64,000 bases of DNA from Acarospora socialis (taxonomy: Eukaryota; Ascomycota; Lecanoromycetes; Acarosporales; Acarosporaceae), in contig JAMYGW020000002.1 of assembly GCA_025617375.2 (NCBI GenBank), forward strand, positions 2,976,001 through 3,040,000, in the 5' to 3' direction. Below, piece after piece: positions 1 through 13,080 of the stretch. The notes under the pieces were generated by a model that saw only the letters and a program-made list of their open reading frames with translations, searched no databases and was not told the DNA's origin. The translations under genes were made by a program, and so were the position numbers. How positions within the stretch are numbered: the first letter of the stretch is position 1; each line of letters opens with the position of its first letter.

Positions 1-2890
1 TACATTAGAATCATTTCACATTCTTTTTCTGTTGTCAATATCAGTAAATGATCAAGACACATTTGCAATAAAGAACATCTTACTTGCATTGAGTCATTGT
101 CTGTGTCATTCTTCTCACTGATATTGTTTTTTTCATCACTTTCAATCTTAAAATTCAGTAATAAATCATCAGAGAGCTTAACAGCACTTAGAGACTCTTC
201 TTTCATATTATTGATTACAAAGTCATCTAATTCTTCAGTGTTGAATAACTTCTCATTTTCATTTTCAGACAAACAGATTGTCACATCTTCAGTCATGACT
301 TGCTTTACACTGCTAAAAGTTATCACATCTACAGTTCAGACATCTTCAAGAACAGTAGAAATAGTGATGACAGAAATGATATAGTTATGTGTAGTAGTAA
401 GTACTTTATGTTGTTAGAATATATCATTAAATTACTTACTTTACTTTCATATTTCTGATATTTTCTGAATTTACAATTTACTGTCAAAATTCTTACATAC
501 TTGCTCAAGAATCAGAATTCTCAGATAGTTCAAGATTTCATTGTTCAGTCATGAACTCAATTTGCTTTCAGTGTTGAATGAAAAGATTAAGATTTCATAC
601 TGTGACTTAATCAATCTGAGAGTGAATCTACATATATCAGTTAGTTCTAATGTTCAATTTTAATAAACATCATCAGCTATTTATCTCTTCAGATACATCA
701 ATTTTTTATATTTGTTTTGTCTTTATTTTTTCTGTGATCTTCAAGTTTTCTTCAGTATAAAGTGCATTGATGAGTTTCTGTTGTACTTTGTTCTCATTTT
801 CAGCATGATTCATCTGTTCTTCAAGTTATTTTGTTGCTGACTGTTAATAACATTTAATTAAATAACTAACTATCATATTACTCTGTTCTTACAAAAACAG
901 AACTTTATTAAAGTTTTTACTGCATCTATCTTTAATGTTTCATGTCTATCTTAATCTGCTTTAAGTTATTCTGTTGATTTTCTCAGTTTCAGTATTTTGT
1001 GATGTTTAATGTTGTAATCATATTTTCTTGCTTATTCAATAGCTTGAGATCTAGAAGAAAGATTCTTTCAATAAATGTATGTAACAACAGTGCATGAGTG
1101 TTAAAAATAGTTTTGCTTTCTCTTATACACTGATTTTACATCAAATTCAATGTTTTATTCTGACATTCTTAATGTAAATAATTAATCTTTGTGTTTCTGC
1201 AAGATTCTGATTACTGTTGTTGCAGTATTGAAATCTTTAACTGATTATACAGTATATCAGTCAGTGACATGTTAAAGAATGTTAGAAAAATATATTAAAA
1301 ACTATAAATGTAGAAAGTGTTATAATATCAGTCTTTTTTTCAGTCTGAGTTTTTTCTTTATTAAATGTTTCTGCTGCAGAATCTGATTGATGATTAATTG
1401 ATTATGCTTTGATTTATTAACAGAAGTGAAAAGCAGTGATGACTTCTTGTTTAATTTATCTGCAGTTTCAGTCATCTTAACTTTCTTTTTGTTTATCTTG
1501 AATCTAACACTCTGTTTTAATGTACAAGTCTTTGTATCAGATGTTTCTTGTTGTGCTGAGAGAAGATGCTGATTTGTTGAAGAGTTTGTTGTCTAAAAGA
1601 TGAATCATTGTGAAAGATGCATGTATGTACTGTTGTTTGACTATGATATTTGTTTGTTTTGATCAAATTCACTCAGTGTGTTAATGTGAATATTAAATAA
1701 AACAACATGATCTCAACTTTACATCAAGAACATCATTACATCACAAATCACAACACTACAACACATCAACACATCAAGCAACAGATACAAGCTCAAAATG
1801 TTTTGTTTTTAATGTACAGTTTTAACAGTCAACATCTAAAATGATGATGTTTAGAGAGCTAAAGAGAAAAAAGAAGAAGATATCTATTAAGTTCAAGTTT
1901 GTGCTTAAGCTCAAGCTCAATTCTGCATTCAAGTTTAAGACAGCTGCAAAGAATAAATTTACTGCATTGAATACAATGAATACTCAAACTGCTGCAGATT
2001 TGCAGACAGTAAATCTTCAGACTGCATTTGATTTACAATCAATGAACATTTCATTAACTATGTTTCAAAAAAAAAAGCAGTCATCAAAACAATCAGTACA
2101 ACAGTTTACAAAGATGATCATTAAGAGATGTGTTAAGTCAGATGATATGTATTACTTCATAATATTCTTCAATTTTAATAATTTTATCTAATGCACTCTT
2201 AATTAATGACTGCTCTGAAAGAGATTCAATGATATTAGAAGAATGTTAATTTGTTGATATCAAAACTTTTTTTCTCAAGAGTTGTTCAGTGAATTTGTCT
2301 CTTCAATAAGAAGTTGCAGATTTCAAATGTTCACTGACAAACAAGTATCTTATAAGTGTTGTAGAAGACTGCAGAGAGATTCTTGATGACATATTTGAAA
2401 AATATAGTGTGATTGTTTGAAACTTCTTCAATACAAGATTTTAATAACTACTAGACATCAATCTCTGTGCTATTCATGTCAAGTGTGTTATGATTTAAGT
2501 CAAAGATATAATCTTGATTAAACAGTTTTACAAGTGACTCTCATCTTATGATGTTACATCACTCAGATTTACATGTTAGATTAAAATATGTGATGTAGTC
2601 AAATTTGTAGTTCACAAATAAGAGATAACTTTGAGATCAGCATCAAATATTACATAGTATGCTTTTATCACAGTAAAGTAATAAGTTTATCTTGAAAATC
2701 TAAAGAAATTGTAGACATTAACAAGCAAACTGAGTCTATTAACATCTAGTCTTTTCATTTTCAATTTATTGAAATTAACATTAACAACTTCTGCTTTCTT
2801 GATCTTCTAGACAGTTGAGAAACACATAAAGTGTTAAAATAATGTGTTAAAAAGAAGAGCTCACTAAACTTATAGAGAAAATACTGATCT
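1..2890. repeat. RIP-type decayed repeat, unit 1 (unclassified)
   Basis: This very AT-rich tract essentially lacks GG, CC and CG. It resembles the next unit (about 2,891-5,046) in the same orientation. Shared landmarks are a stretch around 440-700 that matches one around 3,360-3,600 (both contain TTCTGATATTTTCTGAATT-like and ACTGTCAAAATT-like words), and a stretch near 2,325-2,375 resembling 4,735-4,790, both of which read on the plus strand as FTDK-VSYK followed by RRL. Short open frames at 97-384 and 1,841-2,191 are low-complexity and I recognise no domain. It is probably an old transposable element, but class and ends are not determinable by eye. Confidence 0.5.
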
Positions 2891-5046
2891 GTGATATTCA
2901 TTAAGTTCAATATGTTTTTCATCATTCTTTATAACATAATCTTGATTCTTTTCATCAACTTAATCAACATCATTTTCTTCATCATTGTTATCATGACTTT
3001 CATCATCATCTTCATTGAACTCACAACTCTCATCATCATCTTCATCAAATTCACAATTCTCATCATCATCTTCATCAAACAGATGCAAAAACAGATCATT
3101 TAAATGCTTAATCTTTTTCTCTTTCTTTTTATTCAAATTCATGATTCAGTTATCATTCTTCTTACTGTTTAAAGCTTCATTGTTTACTTCATTATTTGAT
3201 AAATAAATTCAAATACTCTTCACAGTTTCAAGATCACAATCAGAGTTTTGTTCAATCAGACTCTTAGTGATAACTGAAGCTGAAATAGTATAGCTGAGCA
3301 AGATAATAAGTGTTTATGCTCATTAGAATGTTTCATTAAAATACTCACTCAACATTTATATTCTTGATATTTTCTGAATTCATGATCTGCTGTCAAAATT
3401 GTTTCATATGAGCTTGAGAATTAAAGTTGTTCACAATCTCAAGACTTTGTTGACTCACTAGATACTTAATTCTTTCTCATTAACAGATAATTAAATCAAG
3501 ATTTCAATTCATTAAATCATCAAGCTGTGAATGAATCTATAAGCATATATTAGTTCTAACACATTGTTTTAACATATTATTCTATTGTAATGCTCTGCTA
3601 CTTACATCTGAAGATAAGATCTTCTTTTTTGATTTGATGTTTTTGTTTGTTATAACAATCTCAAAGTCTTTCTTCTCATTCTTCAGATCTTTGAGCTTTG
3701 CTTTGAGTTGAATTTCATGTTCAATATGCTGAATTTCTTTCTCAAGTCACACAGTTAACTTCATCAGTGCATGTTGTGCATGAAATAATGAAATCATATC
3801 ATTTTGCTTCATTCAATATCATTACTTCTTAAGATCTTCAATGACATCAATCTTTATCTGCACTTTAATATTTTCATCAACATCAATATACTTTTTGTTC
3901 TTTCTGAGCTTCTTAAAAGCATAGAACTTTGTGTTTCAATTGTGTTCAAGAGCTTGATCACAACATTTGAACATAGAAAACAAATTTTTGCATCAAATGT
4001 GATCTGATTCTGTACTGCAGTGTTTTAAATAATTATTTTCTGATTTACAAAATGTGTTAAAGTCAGATTTTATTGCTTGATCAGATTTCTTGAGTATATC
4101 AATTTCATATTTCTCTTCTTCTCTTTGTTTTCAAATCTGATTTGCAATGCTGTCATTCTCATCATTTTCTTTCTGAAAGTGAAGAGTCAGCTTGAAGTCT
4201 GTTAGAAAAATGTATTAAAAATTTTTGATTCAGTCTTCTTAATTTGATGCTTCTTCTCTGTTAACATTTTATGAGTTGTTGCATGATATTTGATGAATAT
4301 AGAATGTTTATAAAATATAAGATAATAGAGTATAGTGTCTGAAAACTTGCAAGAGATTAAGTAATGTTTGAGTTACAACAAGAGATGAATTGTCTGTTGA
4401 CTGAAATGCTGATATGTTTTGCTATTTAAAATGCAGTAATATGCATTTCTCAGTCTTCTTCATCACACAGTACAAATTGAGAAAATGACTTCTTATTCTT
4501 TTCAATTCACTTAAACATAATAACTAAACAAAAGAGATGTGCAAAACTGAGTAGTAAATACAATCACTTTGATATTTTAATACTCAGTTTTAACACACTT
4601 ACACACAAAAACTACTCTACAAGAAATATATTACTATCAGAAGTTCACAGATCTGTTAATTTCAAGCTGATTCTTTGTTTAACTGATCAGAACAATCTGT
4701 ACAAATGACAGTCAGATATATTTTAATTATGTTTACTGATAAAAAAGTATCATACAAGCTTTACAGAAGATTGCTGAGATTTTCTTGATAACTTATCTTG
4801 AAGATGAAACTTTGCTATTAAGTTCTTTTGATGATCAGTCTTCTGATTCAATTGATAGACATAAATTTTTATGTTATATATGTTAAGCAAATTATCATTC
4901 AAACAAAGAATATGACTTTTGTGCAGAAATTTTATGATTGTCTGACATCTTTTGAATTGATGCAAGATGTGAAATGATAAAATAGTCTAAGCTAGTAGTA
5001 AAGTTATTAACTTATAATGTTATCATGTTTGATCATTAGAAGAAAT
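2891..5046. repeat. RIP-type decayed repeat, unit 2 (unclassified)
   Basis: This is a second, same-strand relative of unit 1 with the same base composition. It includes a simple run of ATC/TTC triplets at about 2,995-3,085, which read on the minus strand is an Asp/Glu-rich stretch. The two units together look like a tandem or serial insertion of one family. No terminal repeats, domain or target duplication could be recognised. The exact junction between the units was not resolved. Confidence 0.45.
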
Positions 5047-5299
5047 TGTTAGAAATGTACTCTACATAGCATATGAAATATCATATACTGAATATGATGC
5101 TTTATGAGATTTCATAAATTATATATAATGAATGTACACAAAGTATATATCACATGATTGACTCAGATTGACTCACAAATCAGATTAAAGCAATCAGACT
5201 GACTTTGATTCAATTTGTGAATCAAGATTTCTGATTTAACTTGTAAGTTGAGTTAAAGTCAGATCAAATTGAGTCAGAATCAGTCTGACTTGATAATCA
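5047..5299. repeat. Possible solo LTR
   Basis: The segment begins TGTTAGAAATGTACTC and ends TAATCA, giving the TG...CA ends usual for an LTR, and it is directly followed by the Copia fragment that starts at about 5,300. Its inner part (5,150-5,290) is full of short imperfect inverted words such as GACTCA/TGAGTC and CAGACTGA/TCAGTCTG. No second copy and no flanking duplication was found in the window, so this call is weak. Confidence 0.25.
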
Positions 5300-8200
5300 C
5301 TTTATATCTGAGTTTGATGCAGAGAAAAATAATGAGATTATCATTTTGTTTAAGAAAGCTATCAGTAAGATATTCAGCTCTGAATAAGTTGTGAACTCTG
5401 AATACTTCACATACATAATTGATCAATGTTAACTTTTTAGTGATTTCTTAATACATATACAGCACTGACAAATCAAAGTTGAAAGAAGACACTTATACTC
5501 ATATTACTGTAAAGTTGCAGTCATACAGAATAAATTCAAAAACTTTATAAATCTAAGTTCAACACTTTATGTGTCTGATCTAGAAGTCAATCTTTTGTCA
5601 AAAAAACAAATATATAAAATGAAATTGTAGAGAAGCTTTAATCAGCACAGTCTTTACATGCAGAATAAACATAACAATGTTATGATAAAAGTGTTTGAAT
5701 GAGATGATGTCTATATAATTAAACATATTGTAAAAAAACTGAATGAGTTTGTTCTGTTGTTTGTCATACATATGTTATTTAATTCATAGATGACTCTTTT
5801 AATCACAGTACTGAATATGAACTTTCAGATGCAGACTGATTCATTAAGCTTTGTTAACACTTTATTTTCTGTTAACACTTCATTTTTAAGTGAAAAGATT
5901 AAGATCTACAAGCTGTAACATTAATGATTTGTTCATCTTGATTCTGTAAAACTTCATGATTTTTACAAAGTTACAACTCTTAAGAAGTCAATTCTCATTG
6001 TTGAAGACAAGAAGAATATTTGTGAAGTTTGTGTTTTCATTAAGTTTGTCAATCAGTGAGAACACAATATAAACAAAAAAAGAATCAACATTTTTGTTCT
6101 GATTTTCATTGATATATATAATTTTTTATCTCTGTCATTTATTGAACATCAGTACTTTCTGAAGATTGTGAATAACTATTTTTAAAAGATATAAATAATA
6201 TTACTGAAGTGATACAATAATGCTTTACAGAAACTGCAAGAGTAATAATTAAAGATTGAGCTTCAGATTGATGTGAGAATGCTTGCTGTATGAAGTGACA
6301 ATGTTACAAAGTTAAAATCAATTTTAAATAACTGATGCAGATTCTTTAACATTACATTGCAGTACATTGTGTTTTATATGTTTATTCAGAATAATATTGT
6401 TAAAAGAGTCATTTATAACACTGAGAATTCAGTGCACATCATGATCAAGAAAACAGAATTTTCAATAAAGTTTTAAGTGAAGACAGCATAAACAGATGTT
6501 TATCTTTACAATTAAACAACAATTAATTTCTTAATCAATAACAGACAAACAATTCTGAAAAAGATCTTCACTGATGTGCAGTTATTTATTGATTATATTT
6601 GTGTCTAAAATTGCAAATATTACTTCTATGTTGATCTCAAGTCATTATTGAAGAGTAGACAGAATAAGTTTATGAATTGAGAATAAGTGAAAGTCTTTAT
6701 GAACTATGTGAATAAAATCACAAAACAATATCTATTTTAAGTTTCAGATCTCAAGCAGATCATTAAAAGTTATGTTGTGAAGTTTGTCAAAAATGAAAAA
6801 AGAGACAGTGTTAATCTCAAACTACAAAGACAAATATTGAACATTCTATCTGAACAGAAATCAGTTAAGTAATCATAAAAAAATGTAGTCATCAAGAATT
6901 CTGCAGCATCTACAATCTTGTTTATTATTTCTGAGTAAATTCACAGATTCAGACTCATGAGTTTAAATGACAAAGAAGAATTTAAATTGACTACAAACAA
7001 TCTTGACACATTCTCATCAGACATTCATATAATGAATAGATCAATCATAATTAATTTAAATAAATCACAGACAAGTGAACAGAATGTAATTAAGCAGTTT
7101 TTACACATTAAAGTTTTCATCAGCAAAGCACTGAACATTTTAACTGAGAAAATTAAAACATTCTTATGTGTTGAGATTCTGAAGAGAAAATGAAATGATA
7201 ATGATGAAGACTTTGATGAGTTTATGATCAAGATATCATGAATTATGCTGATATTCACAGTGTTCACTGCAGATAATAAAAAAAATACTGAGAATATCAG
7301 ATCTGACATTTTCATGTTTATTATTTATGTTGAGACAGTGAGAAATTCAGTCTGAAAAAAGATATAAAAAAATGTTATTCATGCAGAATTAATAATTCTG
7401 ACAGTTAACAAAACATAAGAAGAAATTGTATCATCAAAAAATGCAAACATAGTAATCAGCAAATAAGTATTCAAATTTAAGCTGAACACTGATGAATCTC
7501 TGAATAAATTTAAAATAAAAATTATGATGAGAGATTTTTCACAAATATATAATATTGATTATAAGAACATCTTTGCATCTATAATCAAGTTCAACACTCT
7601 TTGAATCTTTCTTGTTATTGTTGTTTTTGAGAATCTTAAATATCATTAAATAAATATCAACAATATCTTCATGAAATTCTTTCTTAAAAAAATCATTTAC
7701 ATAACAGTTTCTTCTGAAGTTCAAGTTGCATCTAACTGTGTACTATGTATACTATATAGTTTTTATGATCTGAAGCAAACTGTGTAAAACTAATATAAAT
7801 GATGCATCACTGATCTGTGCAAGTTAAACTTTCATTAAAGTAAAGTTAATTCATGTCTTTTCATCAACAGTGTCAAAAGAATCATGCTGCTTCTTTATGT
7901 AAATAATATAATTATAGTCTCAGCAAATCTGACACATGTTTTCTGATTTAAGAAAGTTCTTATGAAGATATTCAAAGTTAAGAACTTAAAAAAGACACAG
8001 AAAATTCTTGACATATAAGTCATACACAATTGCAAGAAAAAAACTCTACATCTAAATCAGACTCACTATGTAAACAAGATGCTGAGAGATCTTTATATGT
8101 AATTTGATAAGCATAAGATCACAACAATTTCACTTAATAAATATGATGTTCTTTGTTTCATCAATTCAGTTGATCAAAAAATAGATTAAAGACAATATCA

Positions 8201-9156
8201 ACATGCAATTAAAAATTTAATGTATACAGTGATTCATACTTAACTGAACATCATCTTTGTTCTAAATTGACTAAATCAGTATTTTAGTGATTTTGCAAAA
8301 CATCATGAACATGTGCTCAAGAAACTGCTGTGATATGTGAGATTAATTATTAATTTTAACATTGTGTACAAACTTAGTGAAAGTCAAGTCATACTTAAAT
8401 ACTCTGACTTCAACTATGCATCAGATAAACAAGATTGAAAGTTAATTCTGAAATATGTGTATATGTTTAAAAATAAATCAATATTATGAACAAGTTAAAA
8501 GCAGAAGTTTGTTGTTATCTTAATTACAAAGACTGAATACATAATTATGTCAATATATGCAAAGACTGAAGTCTAACTTACACAGATGCTGTGAGACATG
8601 AATATGAATAAGTATTTTGAAGACAATTCATATCATGTAAACATCAAAAAAAATGAAGCTCATTGAGCAGTCTTATTTCTTCAGCTCAAAAGAGACAATC
8701 AGACTGTCTTGACTTTAATTAAAAATGCACATGTGTATGAGTGATCAAAACACATTAATATTATCTATCATCATATCTGTGATCTGCACAAGCAAAATCA
8801 GATTGATGTGAACTTTGTACTCAGTCAAAATATAATGACTGATGAATTAATCAAGTTCTTATTTAAATAAATCTTTAAGTGCTTTGTTGAACAACTGAAA
8901 CTTACTGTTAGTGAAAGTTAATAGATGCAGTGTCATTAAGTAAGAGTGTTGAGAAGTGTGATGTTCTAGCTGCTTTCATAGTTTTAATTGAAATTAATGT
9001 CAGAAATTACTCATTACTTATATAGTCTGCATGACAGAGTATGTGAACAGATAATCTTTACAACTTATATTGATCACAGTTAAGTCAATAGTGTATGTTT
9101 CACTAGATAGACAGTTAGTCAGCAGTATAGCACAAGTATTCTTTTATCTCTCAATA
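5300..9156 (+). mobile_element. Partial Ty1/Copia retrotransposon fossil
   Basis: This is a plus-strand copy of the same Copia family as the element at 54,040-59,491, which lies in the opposite orientation. Matching blocks run from about 5,305 (AAGATATTCAGCTCTGAAT near 5,363; its complement lies near 57,825) through the polymerase region to the LTR. It keeps the integrase and reverse transcriptase/RNase H portions and one LTR (8,947-9,156); the gag region and the upstream LTR are not present, so it is a broken, 5'-incomplete copy. It is heavily altered by RIP-type mutation with many breaks. Age cannot be clocked because the mutations are not random. Confidence 0.75.
8947..9156 (+). repeat. 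3' LTR of the partial Copia element
   Basis: It starts TGTTGAGAAGTG and ends CTCTCAATA. It matches, in reverse complement, the two 220-base LTRs of the Copia element at 54,040-59,491, for example the words CATGACAGAGTATGTGAA and GACAGTTAGTCAGCAGTATA. The last ten bases of the other LTRs are not matched here, so its outer edge is approximate. Confidence 0.7.
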
Positions 9157-12100
9157 CTTTGTATGAAAAATAACAAATCATCAATGAAATGATTGTTCAA
9201 CAAAAATGTACAGTGTTGTTCTGTACAATATTAAAAGATTTGAGTTAAAAAAAGTTTGTACAAATTGTAATGATGTTAAAATTCAAATCACTATATAATT
9301 CAAACTTTCTCAACTTCTTTTCATCATCAGAAGTTTATAAGAACTTTTGTCATGCAAGAGTGATGATTGTGTGATATTTGAAAGCTTGACTGTTAATAAT
9401 CACTGATGAAGAAGTTATATGACTGTTTAAAGCTATTGTGTCAGCATAAGTTCTTTGACTTTCAACAGTATGAGTTGCTTAAAGTATACAGTAATTTGCA
9501 ACTTGTCAAGCATCTTCTTCATGTTTGAAGAAAGAGTTTTAAGTTGTATGATTAAGAGAAAGAATATTCAAATCAATGATGACAGAGAAATAAGAGTTAA
9601 TAGTATCACAATCATAAAAACAGTATTTGTATTGAGCAGAGAAGTATTCAGTAGAATGCACAACATCTTTAAGAATGCAATGTGAATTTCATAATGATAA
9701 AAAAATCATTTTATATGATCTGAATTATCTAAAAAGAAAGAAGATTTGTAAACAAAAAAAATCATAATTTCTAAAAATAGACATTCAACATATCTTCTGA
9801 GTTAACATCAGTGAGTATTTCATTTTTAACAAAACTTGCTTCATCACTGTTTTATACAAAATTCTTACTTAACTTATAATGTTTATTACATTCAATCAGT
9901 TCTCTGTTTTGATATGTATAATCTTTATGAGATTTAGCAGATTCTGTCAGAATTGAATGTATCTTGAAGACAATATGTAATTATACAATAGTACATAATT
10001 ACTTGTACATCTTAACATAACATCATAAATCATCAACAAGAACATTTTCTGCTCTTACATCTTTCAAAACTATGCTCAATACTTGTAATTGTGATGTAAA
10101 TTACTTAAGAGTTACAGCAGAAAAATATTCATCAATATCTTTTTAGTCAGTATCTATTGTACAATTAATTGTGATGAAGATTTATCTCAATTATTATATA
10201 ATGTTTACATGATCATCATCACTTCTTCATTTATTCTCAACACATAATTCTCAGTGTTGATAATTTCTGAACAATAATATAATATTTATGAATTATCTGT
10301 TACTGAATTTAATCAATTGACTTACTTTTGTATGAGATGAACATTTCATAATTTCATATAATCATGAACTTCACATCAAATAATAAACATATACAGTATT
10401 ACTAGTGTAATGTGATCTGCAAAACTGATATCATTTTAAAGATCTTGCTGCATAAGATCTCTGAAAAATGTCTGTATAAGTTTTTTAGTAAATTGTACAA
10501 AGTAATATCAACATAGAAATAACTTATTCATCATCAAAACAGTTAACTTTTGATCAACTGACTTCATCAAGCTTCAATTCATTGATTGCAGTGCTGATAT
10601 TAAAGAAATAAATCTTTAATAGTTGTATATGTTCATTTGCAGTTGTACAATTCAGTGCATGATGAACTTCTACACATAATAATGTTTTCTTGTTTCAATC
10701 AGAGTACAAAATTTAAGAATGTACTTTCAGATTACAAACAACATTCAGATACTGACAGAGCACACTAACTGTTGTATGATTTGATACATCAACATAAATT
10801 CATGATAAATATCTGAAATAAACATTAATTTCAGCATAGATCTTGATGTTTTAACAGAACAGTTTGTCATAATCATTAATAAATCATAGATAATTGAGTT
10901 TCAGCACAATATATTCTTCATGTTGATATTGAAGATCTTTTATATGATGAATATGATCTTGAGAATTCAAATATTTAATTATATTAAACAAACAATCTCT
11001 AATACAGCATGTCAAAAAGTGATCAGAAATAGAATCAAAATGATATATTGATATATGTTGAATTCTTTTGTATGAAAGTGAATATAAAACAATTCTCATT
11101 CATATTCATCAATAACATCAGTATTCAACTCTTTCAATATAAGCTGTGTCATCTCTTCTTTTATTTCTTCAATGTTAAACAGAGAATGTTGATGAATCAT
11201 TTTTATCTTTTTTTGTAATTGTATAATTTCATGCAATTTAATTTCATGTTCTTTCTTCTGCAATACATATAGTATTTGAATATTATTGAGATATGTTTCA
11301 TAAAACAAAGCAACAATCTTAATTTGTAGTTCAGAAGTGTCAATGATTTTGATTTTCTTTGAAATTTGTTATTCTTGCAATTTTCACTCAATTATATAAT
11401 AACTGCAAGTGATATTCAACTTATTTTAAAGTTTTCTGTTAATATCTTGACTGAAGTGATTTTCTTAAAATAACTATATGACATAATCTTTGCAGAAGTC
11501 AAGATTCACAATTTATGCTGATATTGTAAATAATAAATTCTATTTGTATGATTTAGAAATTAAAATTTGTATGATTGTGACTGTGTATATTATTATATAA
11601 GCAAAAAAATTGAAACTTGTGTGATTGAAACTGTGTATATTCTCACATAAATAAGAAAATTGATTTTCTTTCTATAATATCAATGAACTACAGTATTGTA
11701 CAAATTAAATACAATTATATTAATTATAAATTTAATCTACTGACTTGCTTAACTTCATTATTGATATAACTATTAGTTTTGAGCACTGCAAAGAAGTGCA
11801 AGTTTTGCTCAGATATCATAACAACTTATATAATTAGATGAGAAGCAAAGAACAAAAATTAACAAAAAGATTAAAAAAATTTGTATATATTTATCACAAC
11901 ACAATAGCATTCTTCAATGATGATTCATCTTTATGCTCAGCAGATTCAGAATTTAAACTTAAGTGATGCTTTTCAACTATCACAATATTGTCATTATTTT
12001 CATCAACAACACTCTCATTATTGTTTTGTATGAAGCAGCAAGCTGTATAATTATATCATTTACAGTTTTCACATATTTCATCAAAATATTCTGCAATGCA

Positions 12101-13080
12101 ACAACATTCTGAAAAGAGTTTTAAAACTGATATGCACTGCATGCATGTTTGTTTGACTCTTTCATAAGACTGAATGAGAATGCTGTTGATGTACAAAGAA
12201 CAGTGTATTGAAATTTGCTGTGAAATAATTACATTTTATATAAACTTCACAGATCATTCAAAAAGAATCAAAAGTCTTTTACTCTGTGAACTGTGAATAA
12301 AGAGAGTGAGTTATTGTTGTTTTACTAAAAGAATAAGATTCTACTGAGTAACAGCAACAGTAATGACTGCATTGTATATGACAAGAGTTCTATATTATAC
12401 AATCTGTTAACATTAATGTATTAAAATTATTTCTGTGTACTTATATAATGATTGTGATTGAAACTGTGATAGTAATAAATTTGAAAGTGAGAGTAAAAAT
12501 AAAGTTAGATAAAAAACAGAGTGTCAGTTGTACAAAAAACTTTATTATTATTTACTTAATAAAACTGTACAGCTTGTAGAATCTATGAATTAACTCAATG
12601 ATCTATTATAATTTAAAGAATTACATTTCTTCTTGTTTTCTTTTCACTAAAAAGATGTCAGTAATATCTAATGTAGTATATTGTTGTAGATTGTATGAAT
12701 CAGAATTATATGATAACAGCTTCAATATAGAAAGTTTACTGCAATATTAAAAACATCATTTGATTTTTTCTTAATCACAGTTTTATTTTCTTCTCATCTC
12801 TTCACTTCTTCAGAATCTGTGTCTGAATGATGTCAAATTAGAATTCACTGTTATATATCTTCATATGATCAGTTTTTCAGATCAGTCTCTATATTGAGAA
12901 ATATCTACTTTATTGTTCTGTGTCTACATTATATCATTGATTACTGAGATAGAAGTGAACATTCTTGTAGATGATTGATTTGTTCATATAATGATGATGA
13001 TATTGATTACTTACTTACAGATCATCATTTCTCTACTACAATCTATGTTTATGTGTTTGTGAAAATTTGAAAAAAATTTG
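9157..13080 (-). repeat. Block A: unclassified RIP-type element with octamer array
   Basis: This AT-rich block is bounded by the Copia LTR on the left and the first GG/CG-containing DNA at 13,085 on the right. It is related to block B: minus-strand frames at about 11,096-11,175 contain LKELNTDVIDEYE and at 10,884-10,960 HHIKDLQYQHEEYIV. Block B has LEELNTEIIDDYE and CHMNDLQYHHNKYII on the plus strand. Near 12,050 (minus) a CENCK-like cysteine pair is followed by IQN, also seen in block B. It holds 14 exact copies of TTGTATGA, TCATACAA or TTGTACAA. It probably derives from a large element of unknown class. I could not find terminal repeats. Confidence 0.5.

Noticed and set aside
2995-3085. Acidic Asp/Glu-rich minus-strand frame
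   Set aside because: It is the translation of a simple ATC/TTC triplet run inside RIP-type decayed DNA, not a credible gene.
5048-5299. Treating the LTR-like segment as the 5' LTR of the adjacent Copia fragment
   Set aside because: Its sequence does not match that family's LTR (8,947-9,156), so it belongs to something else or is not an LTR.
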